From contig CM055837.1 of NCBI GenBank assembly GCA_029582265.1, positions 15,394,777-15,458,776 on the forward strand: DNA of 64,000 nt, in the 5' to 3' direction. The translations under genes and the position numbers were made by a program. Of this stretch, positions 31,121 through 41,970 are shown one piece after another. Source of the DNA: Zoroaster sp. YZ-2022 (taxonomy: Eukaryota; Echinodermata; Asteroidea; Forcipulatida; Zoroasteridae). The notes beneath the pieces were generated by a model, which ran no database searches, had not been told where the DNA came from, and was given only the letters and a program-made list of their open reading frames with translations. Position 1 is the first letter of the stretch. Every line of letters starts with the position of its first letter.

Positions 31121-31215
31121 TACATTCTCCTGAGGACGATCAGAGCATACTGATCGAAACGTCGAGTTGTAACTAAGTTCTTTTCAATTGACAATTTCAC
31201 ATGGTGTCACCGCAA
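31121..31215 (+). ncRNA. Penelope-like terminal motif with hammerhead-like hairpin
   Basis: CTGAGGA (31130-31136) is followed by a perfect 7-bp stem (CGATCAG / CTGATCG) with a 6-base loop, then AAACGTC (31157-31163). This mirrors the CUGANGA - stem II - GAAA - GUC order of the hammerhead ribozymes found in Penelope-like elements. However, the closing C-G pair uses the G that should begin GAAA, so activity is doubtful. It may only be a Penelope-type or LINE 3' conserved end. Confidence 0.35.
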
Positions 31216-31234
31216 TTAGTCTTACTTATACCTC

Positions 31235-31395
31235 CTTTATGCACATTGTAGCCCTCTGGCGGTGAGAATGCACACATTCTTCAAGTACAGGGCATTGTTT
31301 TTTAGATTGATCTAATTTTGCCCAACACCGACGTGTGTATAGCACTGCATACTCAGTGCTTTCCGAGTGTCTGTGAAAAAAACTTCACAGGCGAC
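31235..31395 (-). repeat. SINE S2, partial copy
   Basis: Contains GTAGCCCTCTGGCGGTGAGA and the tail/body phrases CACCGACGTGTGTATAGCAC and TTCACAGGCGAC. The tRNA-like head is missing, and the copy runs directly into the next one. Confidence 0.6.
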
Positions 31396-31650
31396 GGTCG
31401 ATGAAATTCTTGCGTCGGGTGATAAACACTTGATTTAATTTTGCCCTACACCGACGTGTGTATAGCGTATACTCAGTGCTTTCCGAGTGTCTGTGGAAAC
31501 AAACTTCACAGCCGACTCGGGCGGGATTCGAACCCACGACCTCCTGCTTATTTGTATAGACGTCTTAAACCTCTCGCCCATCACCGAGCTTGCCCGATGA
31601 CGATTAGCTGGCCAGAATCCTATATAGCAGCGGGTTCCACAATATATATA
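31396..31650 (-). repeat. tRNA-like SINE S2, full length
   Basis: Tail GAAATTCTTGCGTCGGGTGA, body, B box GGGATTCGAACCC and A-box side CTCGCCCATCACCGAGC (plus view). It sits in tandem with the partial copy before it. Confidence 0.75.
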
Positions 31651-31812
31651 GACAGAACCCAGCGAAACTCTCCCCTTGTAACCTGTTACACTGGAACGGA
31701 TTGAAGTAAATAAAGAGAGTATACAACACTGGTTGGGGGCAAGCTTTGTGATAGGCAGCGGCGTTTCTTGGGGGGGGGGGGGGTGAAAGCCAGCCAATTT
31801 GCCGACTGACAT

Positions 31813-32112
31813 CAGTGGCGTAGCCATGACATTTTTGGGGATAAATTTACCGACACAAAACTAATATGAACAAACAAATTTACTTTGTTTATCCCCCCCC
31901 CAAAATGGACAATCTCTAAAGTCGCTCAACGGGGGATCTTCAGTGCTTAGAAACACGATACATTTGCAAACCCATACTTCTTTTGCTGACTGAAAATTTA
32001 TTCTGGACCAACCCTTGTTCTAGTACCTTTGATACTTCATTTGCCGACTGAGAAAAATTATTGGGGGGTGTCACCCGGCCCCCCACACACCCCCGCTCGC
32101 TACGGTCCTGGT
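31813..32112. mobile_element. hAT-like MITE, diverged
   Basis: Starts CAGTGGCGTAGCCATGAC and ends near CGCTCGCTACGGTCCTG. The interior (GACTGAAAATTTATTCTGGA, CCAACCCTTGTTCTAGTACC) is shared with 59030-59233. I see no convincing target duplication. Confidence 0.55.
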
Positions 32113-32860
32113 GTAGGTGTCCCTTGTCTATTCAAGGCACAGAGATTGATTTCATTTTAATTTGAAGAACAGCTGAGAATGTGCACTCATAATAAGGATA
32201 ATGAATGGTACATCCACCTATACGACACCATATCACAAAGCTTTCCCCAACCTCGTGGAATGACCCATTTTGATTGTTTGTATTCCTATGCTGATGATCC
32301 TTTTCAGATTTGAATACACTTATTTTCCCCCCTAAAATGACAGCATGTCTGAAGGAATAACTTAGAGGATATTTGGTACCACAGCCTACCATCTAAAAAC
32401 CAAATTCACTCAGTTTCTTATTACATATAGTCCACCCCGGGTTCCTAATTTTCTGAACTCCCTCTAGAGCCACTAAAACCAGGATTAAACCATGAGCTTT
32501 CTCGTCTCCTGTTTGCATTACACTTTAATCTTTAACATAATTGAGTAAAAAAACTATTATTTTCTGCGAGAACGTTACATGAAACAGTCGTCAGTGCCCA
32601 ACTGTCAGTCATAATATCCCCTATCGTTTTAGGAGCGTAGAAGGAGGTGCCTCAGATGAAGTAAAAAATAGTCACCTGGAAACTTCTCATCAGCATTCAT
32701 ATATTCGTGTGCTCCCGAGACGGCGCAGAACGTAAGCCCCGCGATCAGCTACGTCCTGTCAGATGGTTGATCGGTCGTTAGTCAAGTAGGGTTCCTCTTG
32801 AGTCCTGTATGTACGCACCATAGCGTAATATGATGCAGTCTCACCCAGCGGAAGTTTTTG

Positions 32861-32867
32861 TATAAAT
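32861..32867 (+). promoter_or_regulatory. Candidate TATA box of the Ig gene
   Basis: TATAAAT lies 441 bases upstream of the start codon, giving a predicted start of transcription near 32890. It is the only good TATA-like match between 32500 and 33300. A 5' UTR intron is possible. Confidence 0.35.
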
Positions 32868-33301
32868 CTGGACTTCGGTTCGCTTCGAGATGTTTACAAA
32901 GACGTAAATATACACGGTGGTGAGCTCATTGACTGTTTTACCACGCCCCTGTTTAACCATACTGTTGTTAGTTGGAGCAGCACAATGTTGAAAGCACACA
33001 TCACCTGTGATTTCAGTTCAGGTTGTGAGTCTGCAGTATAGGCATCGAAAACACATCGCCATCGAAAGCACATCATGGAAATGATTCGTCACAGGTGATA
33101 CACGTCTGCTACTGGAAGGACAGGTCGGGATTTAACGAACACTTCATTCTGTTCGACGCCCCTGGGAGCCATTACATGCAGGCATACTCGTAGATTTTGA
33201 AATGTGCTTGTTTAACTCCGTGTTACAGAGGTGCAAACCGAATGGATTCTATGAAATCTTAGGAGTTAGTTAGCATTCTGTAAATTAGAACTGAACTAAC
33301 A

Positions 33302-35122
33302 ATGGCCTTAGTGTTGCTTATCTTCTTCCTGATTGCAGGGTCCGTCACCTGCCTGTTAGCCCAGTCCATCTCTTCCCTCCCCCGGTTTGTCGTTGAGCCA
33401 AACGACGCTACCGTGCAAACGGGACGCACGGCGCGGCTGGAGTGTGAGGTTTCGTCCCTTGCCGATAACCAGGCCGTTGCGTGGATGAAGGAAACGATGT
33501 TCCAAACGAGTGGCCGGTCATTGCTCTCCACAGACCCGGATAAAATGTCGAGAATTACCGTCGAGGACAGTAAGTCCTACCAAGACCTGCATTTCAATCT
33601 CTTCATTCATAACGTGCGAGCAGACGACGCGGGAGTGTACCACTGCTACGTCGTGGAGTTCTGGGAGTTGAACCAGAGACGATGGTTGCGCTCGCGTCCG
33701 GCGAGACTGACCGTCGTAGATGTGCTGAGACCGTCTGTTCACTGCGTCCAACCCACGGTGAATCAACTTAACCTGACCGCTCGCAAGGGTCAACCAGCCC
33801 CTGTTGGCTGCGTAGTGCATACCAACCGCCAAGGTACGACAGTTGAATTACTAAATGAACACAGGACAGTGTTGGTTGAAAACAAAACAGATGATTCCGA
33901 TGTGTACAATCTTAATTATTTGATGGAGGTAGCAGACACGCAGACGGGGAAACTAACATGTCTGATTGGATTTAAGGACGAGACGAGCCCGAATGGAAAG
34001 TCCACACGGAGCTGCTCAATGGGCCCATTCATGCTATATTTGGCACAAAACCGGACACGTACAGTGGTAAGTTTGGTATCAGGCATGGACGGACACATTG
34101 TGTGTCCTGTTAACAGGGAGGCCCGGGGACTTGGTGTGTCCACAACGGAGAGTCCCACTTGGGCTTTTAATCCGGAGATATCACCTTCTCGGTACACCCT
34201 TAGCTCTAACGGGATTAAGATAAATATTTCACACATGAAACCACAAGATGATGGCTTAGTTGTTTCCTGCAGTTTTACCTCTCCTAGTGGTGGGCAGCAT
34301 GCGGTGGATATAGAGGTCCGAGTGAGGAACGCTTCATCGAGTTCACCCAGGAACGGAAGCCTGTTTGATACCCAGGAACAGCGGTATCACGAGGCAGGTG
34401 GGAGCCGAGACCGTGCGGCGCCGAACCCCGTAATCGGCCAAGCCGTGTGGCGTACATTGAGGGGAAGGGTTAGCAGCGGAAGACATCACCCGTCAGCAAG
34501 GCCACATGACTCCAATGTGATCCATCTCACTTCTGAACATTTACTTGGAACAACTTTGGCGCCAACGACGTCATCTGTATCTAGTAATAGCAGCCATAAT
34601 ATTGTGAACGCAACATCAACACCTTTACCAACCAAAGATAGCTTAACTACAAACGCAACTACTCCACTAACGGAAGGTGAACATTCAGTTATTCTGAGCC
34701 CACTAATCATCGTTGCCATCTGCGAGGCGGGCATGAGTTTGGTGATACTGATAATCGCATTTGCCGTCCTGTGTCAGTGCTGCTGTCGTAACCAGACTAA
34801 GACAACGGTCCGGGGCGACAAAGACCTGACACTAGCAACGGCGTCATTTGGTAAACAGTCCACAGTTCCGACTCTGCTGACATACAAGTCCACCTCTAGT
34901 GTCCCCAACCCAGAATTACCGCAGAAAAAGCCGCCAAATAAACCGGCACCTGACGATATTTACGCGAGACCAGAGAGTTTGATCGGTACAAAGACAGTGT
35001 TTAGCAAAGCGGATTTGCAAGTTCCGGGTAGCTGGGTGTTTTCGTCGGTAAACTCAGAGAATGGAGAGGCAGAACCAACGTCAACAGAGGTGGGAAACGA
35101 AATATACGTAACCATGGTTTAG
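33302..35122 (+). CDS. Ig-like type I membrane receptor, 606 aa, no introns in the frame
   Basis: Start context ACAATGG. Seen: signal peptide (about 1-20); a V-type Ig domain (about 28-138; C48, W61, DDAGVYHC with C115); a second Ig-like region (about 145-247; C148, C170, C220, C238); a third (about 255-342; C268, W287, DDGLVVSC with C323); a Ser/Thr-rich stalk (about 343-460); one membrane span (463-490) closing with CQCCC, a possible palmitoylation site; and a 110-residue tail. Nine N-glycosylation sequons are outside. The tail holds a proline-rich stretch (PELPQKKPPNKPAP), IYARP (Y554) and IYVTMV at the C-terminus (Y602). YVTM is a YxxM motif (PI3K SH2 ligand in CD28-type receptors) and TMV fits a class I PDZ ligand. 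Role inferred: cell-surface recognition or adhesion with tyrosine-based signalling. I do not recognise an orthologue. Confidence 0.85.
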   Translation: MALVLLIFFLIAGSVTCLLAQSISSLPRFVVEPNDATVQTGRTARLECEVSSLADNQAVAWMKETMFQTSGRSLLSTDPDKMSRITVEDSKSYQDLHFNLFIHNVRADDAGVYHCYVVEFWELNQRRWLRSRPARLTVVDVLRPSVHCVQPTVNQLNLTARKGQPAPVGCVVHTNRQGTTVELLNEHRTVLVENKTDDSDVYNLNYLMEVADTQTGKLTCLIGFKDETSPNGKSTRSCSMGPFMLYLAQNRTRTVVSLVSGMDGHIVCPVNREARGLGVSTTESPTWAFNPEISPSRYTLSSNGIKINISHMKPQDDGLVVSCSFTSPSGGQHAVDIEVRVRNASSSSPRNGSLFDTQEQRYHEAGGSRDRAAPNPVIGQAVWRTLRGRVSSGRHHPSARPHDSNVIHLTSEHLLGTTLAPTTSSVSSNSSHNIVNATSTPLPTKDSLTTNATTPLTEGEHSVILSPLIIVAICEAGMSLVILIIAFAVLCQCCCRNQTKTTVRGDKDLTLATASFGKQSTVPTLLTYKSTSSVPNPELPQKKPPNKPAPDDIYARPESLIGTKTVFSKADLQVPGSWVFSSVNSENGEAEPTSTEVGNEIYVTMV

Positions 35123-35152
35123 CCGTAGGGCTTTTTTCTAGTGGATGCAGTC

Positions 35153-35472
35153 ATTAAAGTGTTCAACATTGAAACCACGGCCACCCCTGGCCCTCATTAT
35201 TAATAACAATACTAAAAATCGTTCTAGAGCCAAATCTAAACACGAGTGGTAATATAAAAAAAAAAACGAAAATGTTCACTAAACTCACTTAATGATGGTA
35301 TCAAACATCATTTTAAATATTTATGTCTCGTGTTATTATTTAAGTAAAATTAGTGGAATAATTTTCAAAATTAATTTCTGTCATCCGTGGACAGAGATTC
35401 CCACGTTGGAATGAATACGCACCATCTGAATGCATTTTCACAATTTTCTCATTAACGACATAATGAAATAAA
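35153..35472 (+). terminator. Candidate polyadenylation signals
   Basis: ATTAAA at 35153-35158, 31 bases past the stop codon, and a canonical AATAAA at 35467-35472. The second is the stronger match and would give a 3' UTR of about 360 bases. Confidence 0.4.
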
Positions 35473-35782
35473 TTTAAACTTTTGCATGTTGGTTTTATAC
35501 ATATATCATGATTCTTATAAAGTATGAATACATTTACAGATATTAAAAAAGTGTAACACTGGCTTTAAAGGGAGATAAAACGTGTGGGAAATGTCTGTAA
35601 ATTTGTAAGAAATAAGAGATAGTGTACAAAAACCTTTCAGCTTCAACGGTTTCAGCTTCAACGGTCATCTCCAATTGTTTCTGAGAAAGTTGTGGAAGTG
35701 CCTTTAAACTTTTCGATCGGCAAAAATGGGCACCCGGAAAAACAGAACGCACTGTACATTATGTTTGGTATGACCACGATAA

Positions 35783-36388
35783 GGACAAAAAAGTCTCCGG
35801 TTTCTGGTCATTGGTTGGCTTCAAAATCGGTGCGGTACGGTAATTTTTTTATTTTTTTTATTTTTTGCCAACAGGGAAATACGTGATACACTCACTGGCC
35901 AAAAGTATTGCAACATGAATTTGTACGAGACATTGCCTAGACGGATGGCCGCAATTATCAGGTCACGTGGTTACCCGACAAAGTATTGATCGGACTTTGT
36001 TTCCGAGCAAGAACAGTAAAAAAGAACATTGACTTCAAAACACAGGCACTTTCAAGAAGTCTCAAGTAGTGTAAATAAAATAAAATAAATTATTGTAACA
36101 CAGTTCTCCAAACTGAACTTTGGTGTGAATTTCAATGTTGCAATACTTATGGCCAGTGAGTGTACATGTATACGCGGTGAACAAATTTTCCATATACAAA
36201 GTATGGTGGCTAAGAGAGACCTCACAAATCGGGCAAATGTTCATACCCCTATGTTAAAAAGTTGTTTAAAACACAGCAAGGCAAAATTCCAATTGACCCA
36301 GCAATTTTGGCTGCAATTAGACATCGTTTCATAGCAAAAAAAAATGCCGACGCGCGGGTATGAGACGACGCGCGCTGAGACCAGAATC
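35783..36388 (+). mobile_element. Harbinger-like MITE H1, interrupted and 3' truncated
   Basis: Starts TAA-GGACAAAAAAGTCTCCGG, then is split at GTGATA|CATGTATACGCG by the element at 35887, and stops at GAGACCAGAATC where MITE M1 begins. Its right terminal repeat is lost. Confidence 0.8.
35887..36164. mobile_element. Tc1/mariner-type MITE nested in H1
   Basis: TA plus CACTCACTGGCC at the left and GGCCAGTGAGTG plus TA at the right. The inverted similarity continues as AAAAGTATTGCAACAT versus ATGTTGCAATACTTAT. The TA duplication and CACTCACTGGCCA terminus fit Tc1/mariner. The other H1 copies supply the empty site. Confidence 0.85.
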
Positions 36389-36397
36389 ACTCTTAAT

Positions 36398-36614
36398 CAC
36401 TCTTAAAACAAAAGTGTTGAATCAACATTTTAAAGAGTTCAGCCAGTGACAACTCTTTATAAAGTTGGATTTAACTTTTAAAAGTGTTGAATTAACATTG
36501 ACTAAAATAAGTTCTTAATTCAACACTATTTTTGAGTTGAATTCAACTTTATAAATTGCCTTGTCAGTCACCGAACTCGTAAAAGGTCGATTCAACACTT
36601 TAGTTTTAAGAGTG
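36398..36614. mobile_element. MITE M1, complete copy
   Basis: Ends CACTCTTAAAACAAAAGTG and CACTTTAGTTTTAAGAGTG with internal mirrored AGTGTTGAATTAACA and TTAATTCAACACT. Immediately before it CACTCTTAAT repeats the terminus, as if two ends are stacked. Confidence 0.75.
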
Positions 36615-36919
36615 AACCATGTAAGACATTTAAAGCCAACTGCGCCATTGGGAGCTATTTTGAACAATATGAATCACTGAGTTAGCGCACGGTCTCAATT
36701 GCATAGAAGGATATACATTAATAAGTCACTGGGTTTGCTCTGGAAATGCATGTTTCCACAGATAGGGACCAGTTTGGAAATGACTTTTAGGCATTAATCA
36801 CTGTAATCTAATGTCAAATCAGTAGTTAGTGAACTCACATTTCGACGATAGCACAGTATTTTTTTAATGCTATGATGGTAAGAGTTTGTACCAATCACAA
36901 CCTTTGAAAGGAGTCAAAA

Positions 36920-37238
36920 CTAGTGCTGCAAGTTTACGGTTAATATTGTAACCGAGTAACCGAACATGATATATACGGTTAATCGGTTAACCGAACCGAA
37001 GATTCGAAGATGGTAGGAAAATAATGGATTAGCTGTTACATTTATGTTATTAACTATATCTGGTAAATTTTGTGGATTGATTGAAGAGTTGTTGACGGAT
37101 TTTTAATGGTATGGGGTTATCGCACAAAAAAGGTAGTATCAATAAAAGTAGTTTTCGAATAACCGACCGTAAAGATTAACCGAGTAACCGTATAAACATT
37201 CGGTTAACCCAGTAACCGAGTAATCGTTGCAGCGCTAG
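36920..37238. mobile_element. hAT-like MITE rich in GGTTAACCGA motifs
   Basis: Ends CTAGTGCTGCAAGTTTACGG and CGTTGCAGCGCTAG. Subterminal blocks are repeats of GAGTAACCG, CGGTTAATCGGTTAACCG and their complements. The TAG-GCTGCAA terminus fits hAT, but I could not find an 8-bp duplication. Confidence 0.6.
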
Positions 37239-37239
37239 T

Positions 37240-38440
37240 CGGCTAACTAATTATTTTTTGGCATTTACACTGCAGATTCATTTGGTTGGTAAGCAGTAGG
37301 CCTACACAACATCTTGTTCTTTATTTTATTATATGTATGACAATTTTAATACAAAGTTTTCCGATGTTCCTATATTTGTTGTTACAATTTAGATACTACA
37401 ATTAACATTATCCACAAATATGCAATATTTTAATATGCAACATTTTTATAGAATCTGTGAAATTGTCGTTGGAATCATGGTTGCCTAGTCTTCACAGCAA
37501 ATGCAATGTTGTAACACCCAGGTCGAGTTGTCGCAGTCGATTTGTCGCAGTGGTGGAGTTGTCTTAACCCCCGCGCTGTACCGTAGATTGCCTCTCAGAA
37601 TTAAGAGAGAGAGAGAGAGTTTAAGTTAAAGTTCACTTGGAGGTCAGACGTGTTCGTGCCCTATAGTCATTCATTCATTCACCAATGAATCAACGGACTT
37701 GCTGGATGTGTATTGCGGATGCACATAATTACGGGACGGGGATCAGCTGACGGGGATACAGGTGTACATGAAAATGCATGACATAAGTCATAAATAGACA
37801 GGTCTCTTACGCTCATATGGGCCTATATACTATAAGCATAAGATATACGGATGTAAGACGGACGACGGACGGACAAATACACAGCACAGACAACAGACAT
37901 ATGGGCGCGGAGTGTCTGACACATTTGTCACATGCACTTGGTCCAATTCTCACGCTCCCACACAATGTGCCCCAAATTGTACAGTGAGAAACTGATTGAA
38001 AATACGGTTACAGACATCATTTTGTACATACCGCACAAGACTATCTTTCTTCATGAATATTTATGCATGATCGATTATACACATCAGACCGAGAACGAGG
38101 CTCTGGGCGTTATTTGTATTCACGCATTATACTTTGAACATCAACAAGTCAACAGAGATGAAGTGTCACTGAATGGGATTGCACCATCATTTTTCACTCA
38201 AAGGCGTGTCTTTATGAATATGTATTATGCAGAGTACCCAGAACGAGGCTATGGGCGTCATTTTTTCATGCATTATACTACAAAAGGCATGTCTTCATGA
38301 ACATTTATGCATGGCTATACACATCATACAGAGAATGAAGCTATAGACATCATTTTTATTCACGCATTATGAAAGCCCTGTCTTCTGTTTTTAAGAGTAC
38401 GTGACGCGGTATTAAACCAATGAAAGTGTAAACATTTGTA
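37240..38440. repeat. Mostly unique; three degenerate repeats at 38047-38370
   Basis: A (GA)n tract lies at 37604-37619. Between 38047 and 38370 the block TTCATGAATATTTATGCATG ... GAGAACGAGGCT ... CACGCATTATA recurs three times with heavy divergence, so the 122-codon ORF there is not convincing. Confidence 0.45.
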
Positions 38441-38454
38441 TTCGCGTCTCAGGG

Positions 38455-38765
38455 GACGAGACTCATGAGTTAAGTTGGAACTTCATCCGTCCTCAAATGT
38501 GGATTTAGTGTCAGGCTTTTTGACTCTTTTGCAATACAAATGACTGAATATTGTCTTTTTTTTAAACGAAATCGAGATTGGCATTTCTGAATGGGGATTA
38601 AAGTTCGACACTGTCTTTTCCTCAGGATTTCGGGGTCGTGGCAACGGAGGATTAAGGATCTTACGTTCAACTCAGTCCTTTAATGCCCGTACCCAGGATG
38701 TTTATTCTACAGTAACGACCACGCAACGATCTTTTATTCCCTTATTTATGACTTATTTATGACTA
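38455..38765. repeat. Dispersed repeat, relative of 40745-41025
   Basis: Shares an ordered set of phrases (GTTGGAA, CTGTCTTTTCC-type, CCTTTAATGCCCGTA versus CCATTATCGCCCGTG, TTTTATTCCCTTAT) with the later block. The two copies are old and of unknown type. Confidence 0.45.
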
Positions 38766-38800
38766 AAGTTTAACTTTAGCTGGTTATTTTAAAACTGTAA

Positions 38801-39134
38801 GGCCAAAAAAAAAAGTCTCCTGTTTCTGATCTCCGCAAGTGTCGCCTCAGACCCTCGCGTCGACATTTTTTATTTTGTTGTTGTTGCTATGAAACGATGT
38901 CCAACTGCAGCAAAATTGCTGGATCGATTGGAATTCTGCCGTGCTGTGTTTTTCACAGAGGGGTATGAACATTTCCCTGATTTGTGAGGCCTCTCTTAGC
39001 CATCATACTTTGTATAATTATGGGAAATTTGGTCACGTATTTCCCTGTTGAAAAAAAAAAACAAAAAAAAAACTGCACTGCACCGAATTTGAAGCCGACC
39101 GATGACCAGAAACAGGAGACTTGTTTTTTTGGCC
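38801..39134 (-). mobile_element. Harbinger-like MITE H1 with TAA duplication
   Basis: Ends GGCCAAAAAAAAAAGTCTCC and GGAGACTTGTTTTTTTGGCC, flanked by TAA (38798-38800 and 39135-39137). The most complete H1 copy. Confidence 0.85.
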
Positions 39135-39139
39135 TAATA

Positions 39140-40005
39140 AGTGGTTTAAGATAAATCTACTGACATTTCAAAGTGACTGTTGCAGTGGGATTTATTCTGA
39201 TGGGCGTCGAGTGGTTGACGCCTAGTATCTTTAAGGAAGCCTATTTCCGGGGCGGATCAAGATTTCAAATTGGGGGATGGCGCATCTCCAGAAGAAAATC
39301 AGAAATCTCACATTTCGGAAAATTCTTTTGTTTGTGACGATCCTCTACATTAGCATAACTATTTTGAAAATATCACTGTTGTTTATTTTTCCTTCTTCTT
39401 CCCTTTTTAAGTTGCTCCTTTTCTGTCTACTTTTGCTTGGAAGGGGAGGTGGAGTGTGGGGACAATTAGTCACCCCCTGCATCTGACACTGCATGATGTT
39501 CCTTTCTCTTACAAACTGTAAAATCGATTGAGGCAGATTCAAACCACTGTAGAACAATATTGTATATATGTAGATAAGTAAATTCAAATATGACCTATTG
39601 TACATATTTTTATAACTATTGTTTAAACATGTTTGTGAACTGTCAGATTATGCCAATAAAACCATAAAACCAGCCAAGATTACTAAATATACCACTTATA
39701 ATAACCTCATTTTTAAGGATAAGGTAACTGGCCGTCCAAACTTGGCAACATTTTCACAGTAGTACAAAGCATACTTCCTGGGGAGGGAGGTCGGCGGCCA
39801 GGCATACTACTTTAAAAAGTGTTTTAAAATGTTGATATTAATTTTATAAACAACGGGAAAATTTTATTCGAAAATAGAAACATATCACAGGCATTCACTT
39901 CACTTTGTACCAACAAACAAATGCTAAAATGAATTGCTCATATAAAATTACACTTTTATCATGCGAACAGCTATCGCAAGCCTACCGGTACTCTTTTCCC
40001 GGCCG
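39140..40005. other. No gene; hAT-like remnant
   Basis: GGGGCGGATCAAGATTTC near 39249 and CACCCCCTGCATCTGACACTG near 39470 look like the two ends of a diverged hAT-like MITE. The rest is unique. Confidence 0.35.
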
Positions 40006-40008
40006 TGA

Positions 40009-40291
40009 CACTTGTGTCCTTCAGCAAGACACTTAACCATAATTGCTTCTCTCCACCCAGGGGTTAAATGGGTACCTGTGAGGGCAGAGTTGGTTGATTA
40101 GCCCTATATGCGCTGTAATGGCAGCAATTGAGCTGTATACTCCCCAGGGAGCTGAGATGGTTTCAGGAATGATTTATGAGCCTTATGAGCCTTATGAGCA
40201 GGGGTAATGATATAATGCGCCTTGAGCATGCACCACTTAGTTGGTGGATACGTGCGCTATATAAGTCCACACATTATTATTATTATTATTA
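40009..40291 (+). repeat. SINE S1, 5' truncated
   Basis: Starts just past the B box (GGCCGTGACACTTGTGTCC) and runs through the full body to GTGCGCTATATAAGTCCACA and (ATT)n at 40275-40291. The head is missing, the usual result of incomplete reverse transcription. Confidence 0.8.
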
Positions 40292-40294
40292 CTC

Positions 40295-41180
40295 GTTTTA
40301 GGGGTACTAAATGTATTTACTTGACACGTACATGGTCACATTCATTAATATCAATTGAGTCGTAAAATAACATGTTGGTAAGTACTACTTTGAAGGGGGA
40401 GTGGTCTTGAAAAGTAGTAGGCCTATTCTCTGCACTACCTTGAAAATGTTGACTTTGGATAGCCCCTAAAAAACAAAACTGGTAATTTAAGAAAAAATAA
40501 CGAAACGGTCGAATTGTAATGTAAAACGTATTTGGTGTCAAGTTAATTTATAAATACTCAAGACAGTTAAGACAATCTGATTGGACGAAACGTGACCACG
40601 TGGGGGTGTATTAATGTCCGGTAAAAGACCGGTTGCAGATGCATTATCGGCTATAATACCGAACGAGCAAGTATGCGCCAAGTATGCAAGTATGCGCCAC
40701 GTGGGAATAAGCCAATCAGAGTGTTGTATGTTGCGTCACGCGGACTGCCGGACCAAGTTGGAATATCATCCATTCTGAAACGTTGAATTTGTCAGATTCT
40801 TTCTGGCTCTTTTTCAGTACAAATGGGCACCTGATATTGAAACGTTGAAAACGAAATCAAGGTGGGCATTTATGAATGGAAATAACGAGTGGTCTTTTCC
40901 GCAGGCAATAAAAGAGTTCGCCCTCGGCTCGGTCCATTATCGCCCGTGGCCACGACCCTCGGTATTTATCATTCGGTAAAGACCGCGCGATGAATTTTTT
41001 ATTCCCTTATGTTATCAATCTTCCCCAAAATAATGTTGTCTGATATCCTGTCGCTTCAGAGCTGCTTCAGTGAGATTGCTTACTCCAGTACTTTATGTGA
41101 ATCAAGATATACGTTAAACAATTAACAGACATATGAAAGTTTCAGCTCAAAGCATGAGTCTAAGTCATGTGAATAGTGAA
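40295..41180. repeat. Mostly unique; dispersed repeat at 40745-41025
   Basis: Contains a short duplication CAAGTATGCGCCA (40670-40700) and the partner of the 38455 repeat. GTGAATCAAGATATACGTT near 41098 faintly resembles the 81-bp unit. Confidence 0.4.
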
Positions 41181-41450
41181 AAAAAACACTGTTTATCACC
41201 CGACGCAAGAATTTCATCAAACTATAATATCGCGGAACCCGTACCCGCTGCTATATAGGATTCTAGCCAGCCAATCGACATCGGGCAAAATCGGTGATCG
41301 AGAGGTTAAGACGTCTGCGCTAGTGAGTAGAAGGTTGTGGGTTCGAATCCCGCATGAGTCACCTGTGAAGTGTTTTCCACAGACACTCGGAAAGCACTGA
41401 GTATAGTGCTATACACACGTCGGTGTAGGGCAAAATTTAAATCAATACAA
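41181..41450 (+). repeat. tRNA-like SINE S2, full length with tail of a preceding copy
   Basis: 41181-41215 is an S2 tail (ATCACCCGACGCAAGAATTT). The full copy follows: A box GGTGATCGAGAGGTTAAGAC, B box GGGTTCGAATCCC, body, and tail ACACGTCGGTGTAGGGCAAA. This looks like a tandem dimer, as at 31235-31650. Confidence 0.8.
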
Positions 41451-41970
41451 AAAAATATGTTTATATGTTTTCGTGTTTTCTCTAAAATGAGAGCACTACA
41501 GACGAAACTTTATTTACAGGATGTTTTGTATCTTTTCCAACTTCGCATCAAGTTTGGTTTTGGATAATTATTCGGTATTTTTGTGATCAGGTAATTACTA
41601 AGGAGGTATCTTCTCTTTAGTAATTTTAATACCTAGGGCTGACATCCATAAAAAATCCTGTAATAGTCCAATGGGTATAATATCAACAAATGTAAACTTC
41701 TATTACGTCATCCATTCCACACTTCAGTGACCAAGCACCAGGTACCAGTGGCTTTAGCGAACCACAGTCTTTTGACAGAGGATCACGTTGTGCTCCCAGC
41801 TCTGTCAAGTGTAGCTATAGATTTGCGTTGATCATCATACAAGGGACTTGTATTTTATATCTTTGCTATTCGACGCGACAAGCCGTAATAATAATAATAT
41901 ATTAATAAAGTTGGGTTGTAACGTAATTTGAAAATTGCACGTCGTATAGTGTGATTTTTCACTGTTTGCA

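Noticed and set aside
33518..34734. Minus-strand ORFs of 82-106 codons opposite the Ig gene
   Set aside because: Antisense shadows of the 606-codon frame, with no domain content.
35090..35122. ITIM in the tail of the Ig receptor
   Set aside because: The residue two before Y602 is Glu and the residue three after is Met, so the ITIM pattern fails. YxxM fits better.
37932..38300. 122-codon ORF as a possible gene
   Set aside because: It spans degenerate tandem blocks (38047-38370) and has no recognisable domain or splice context.
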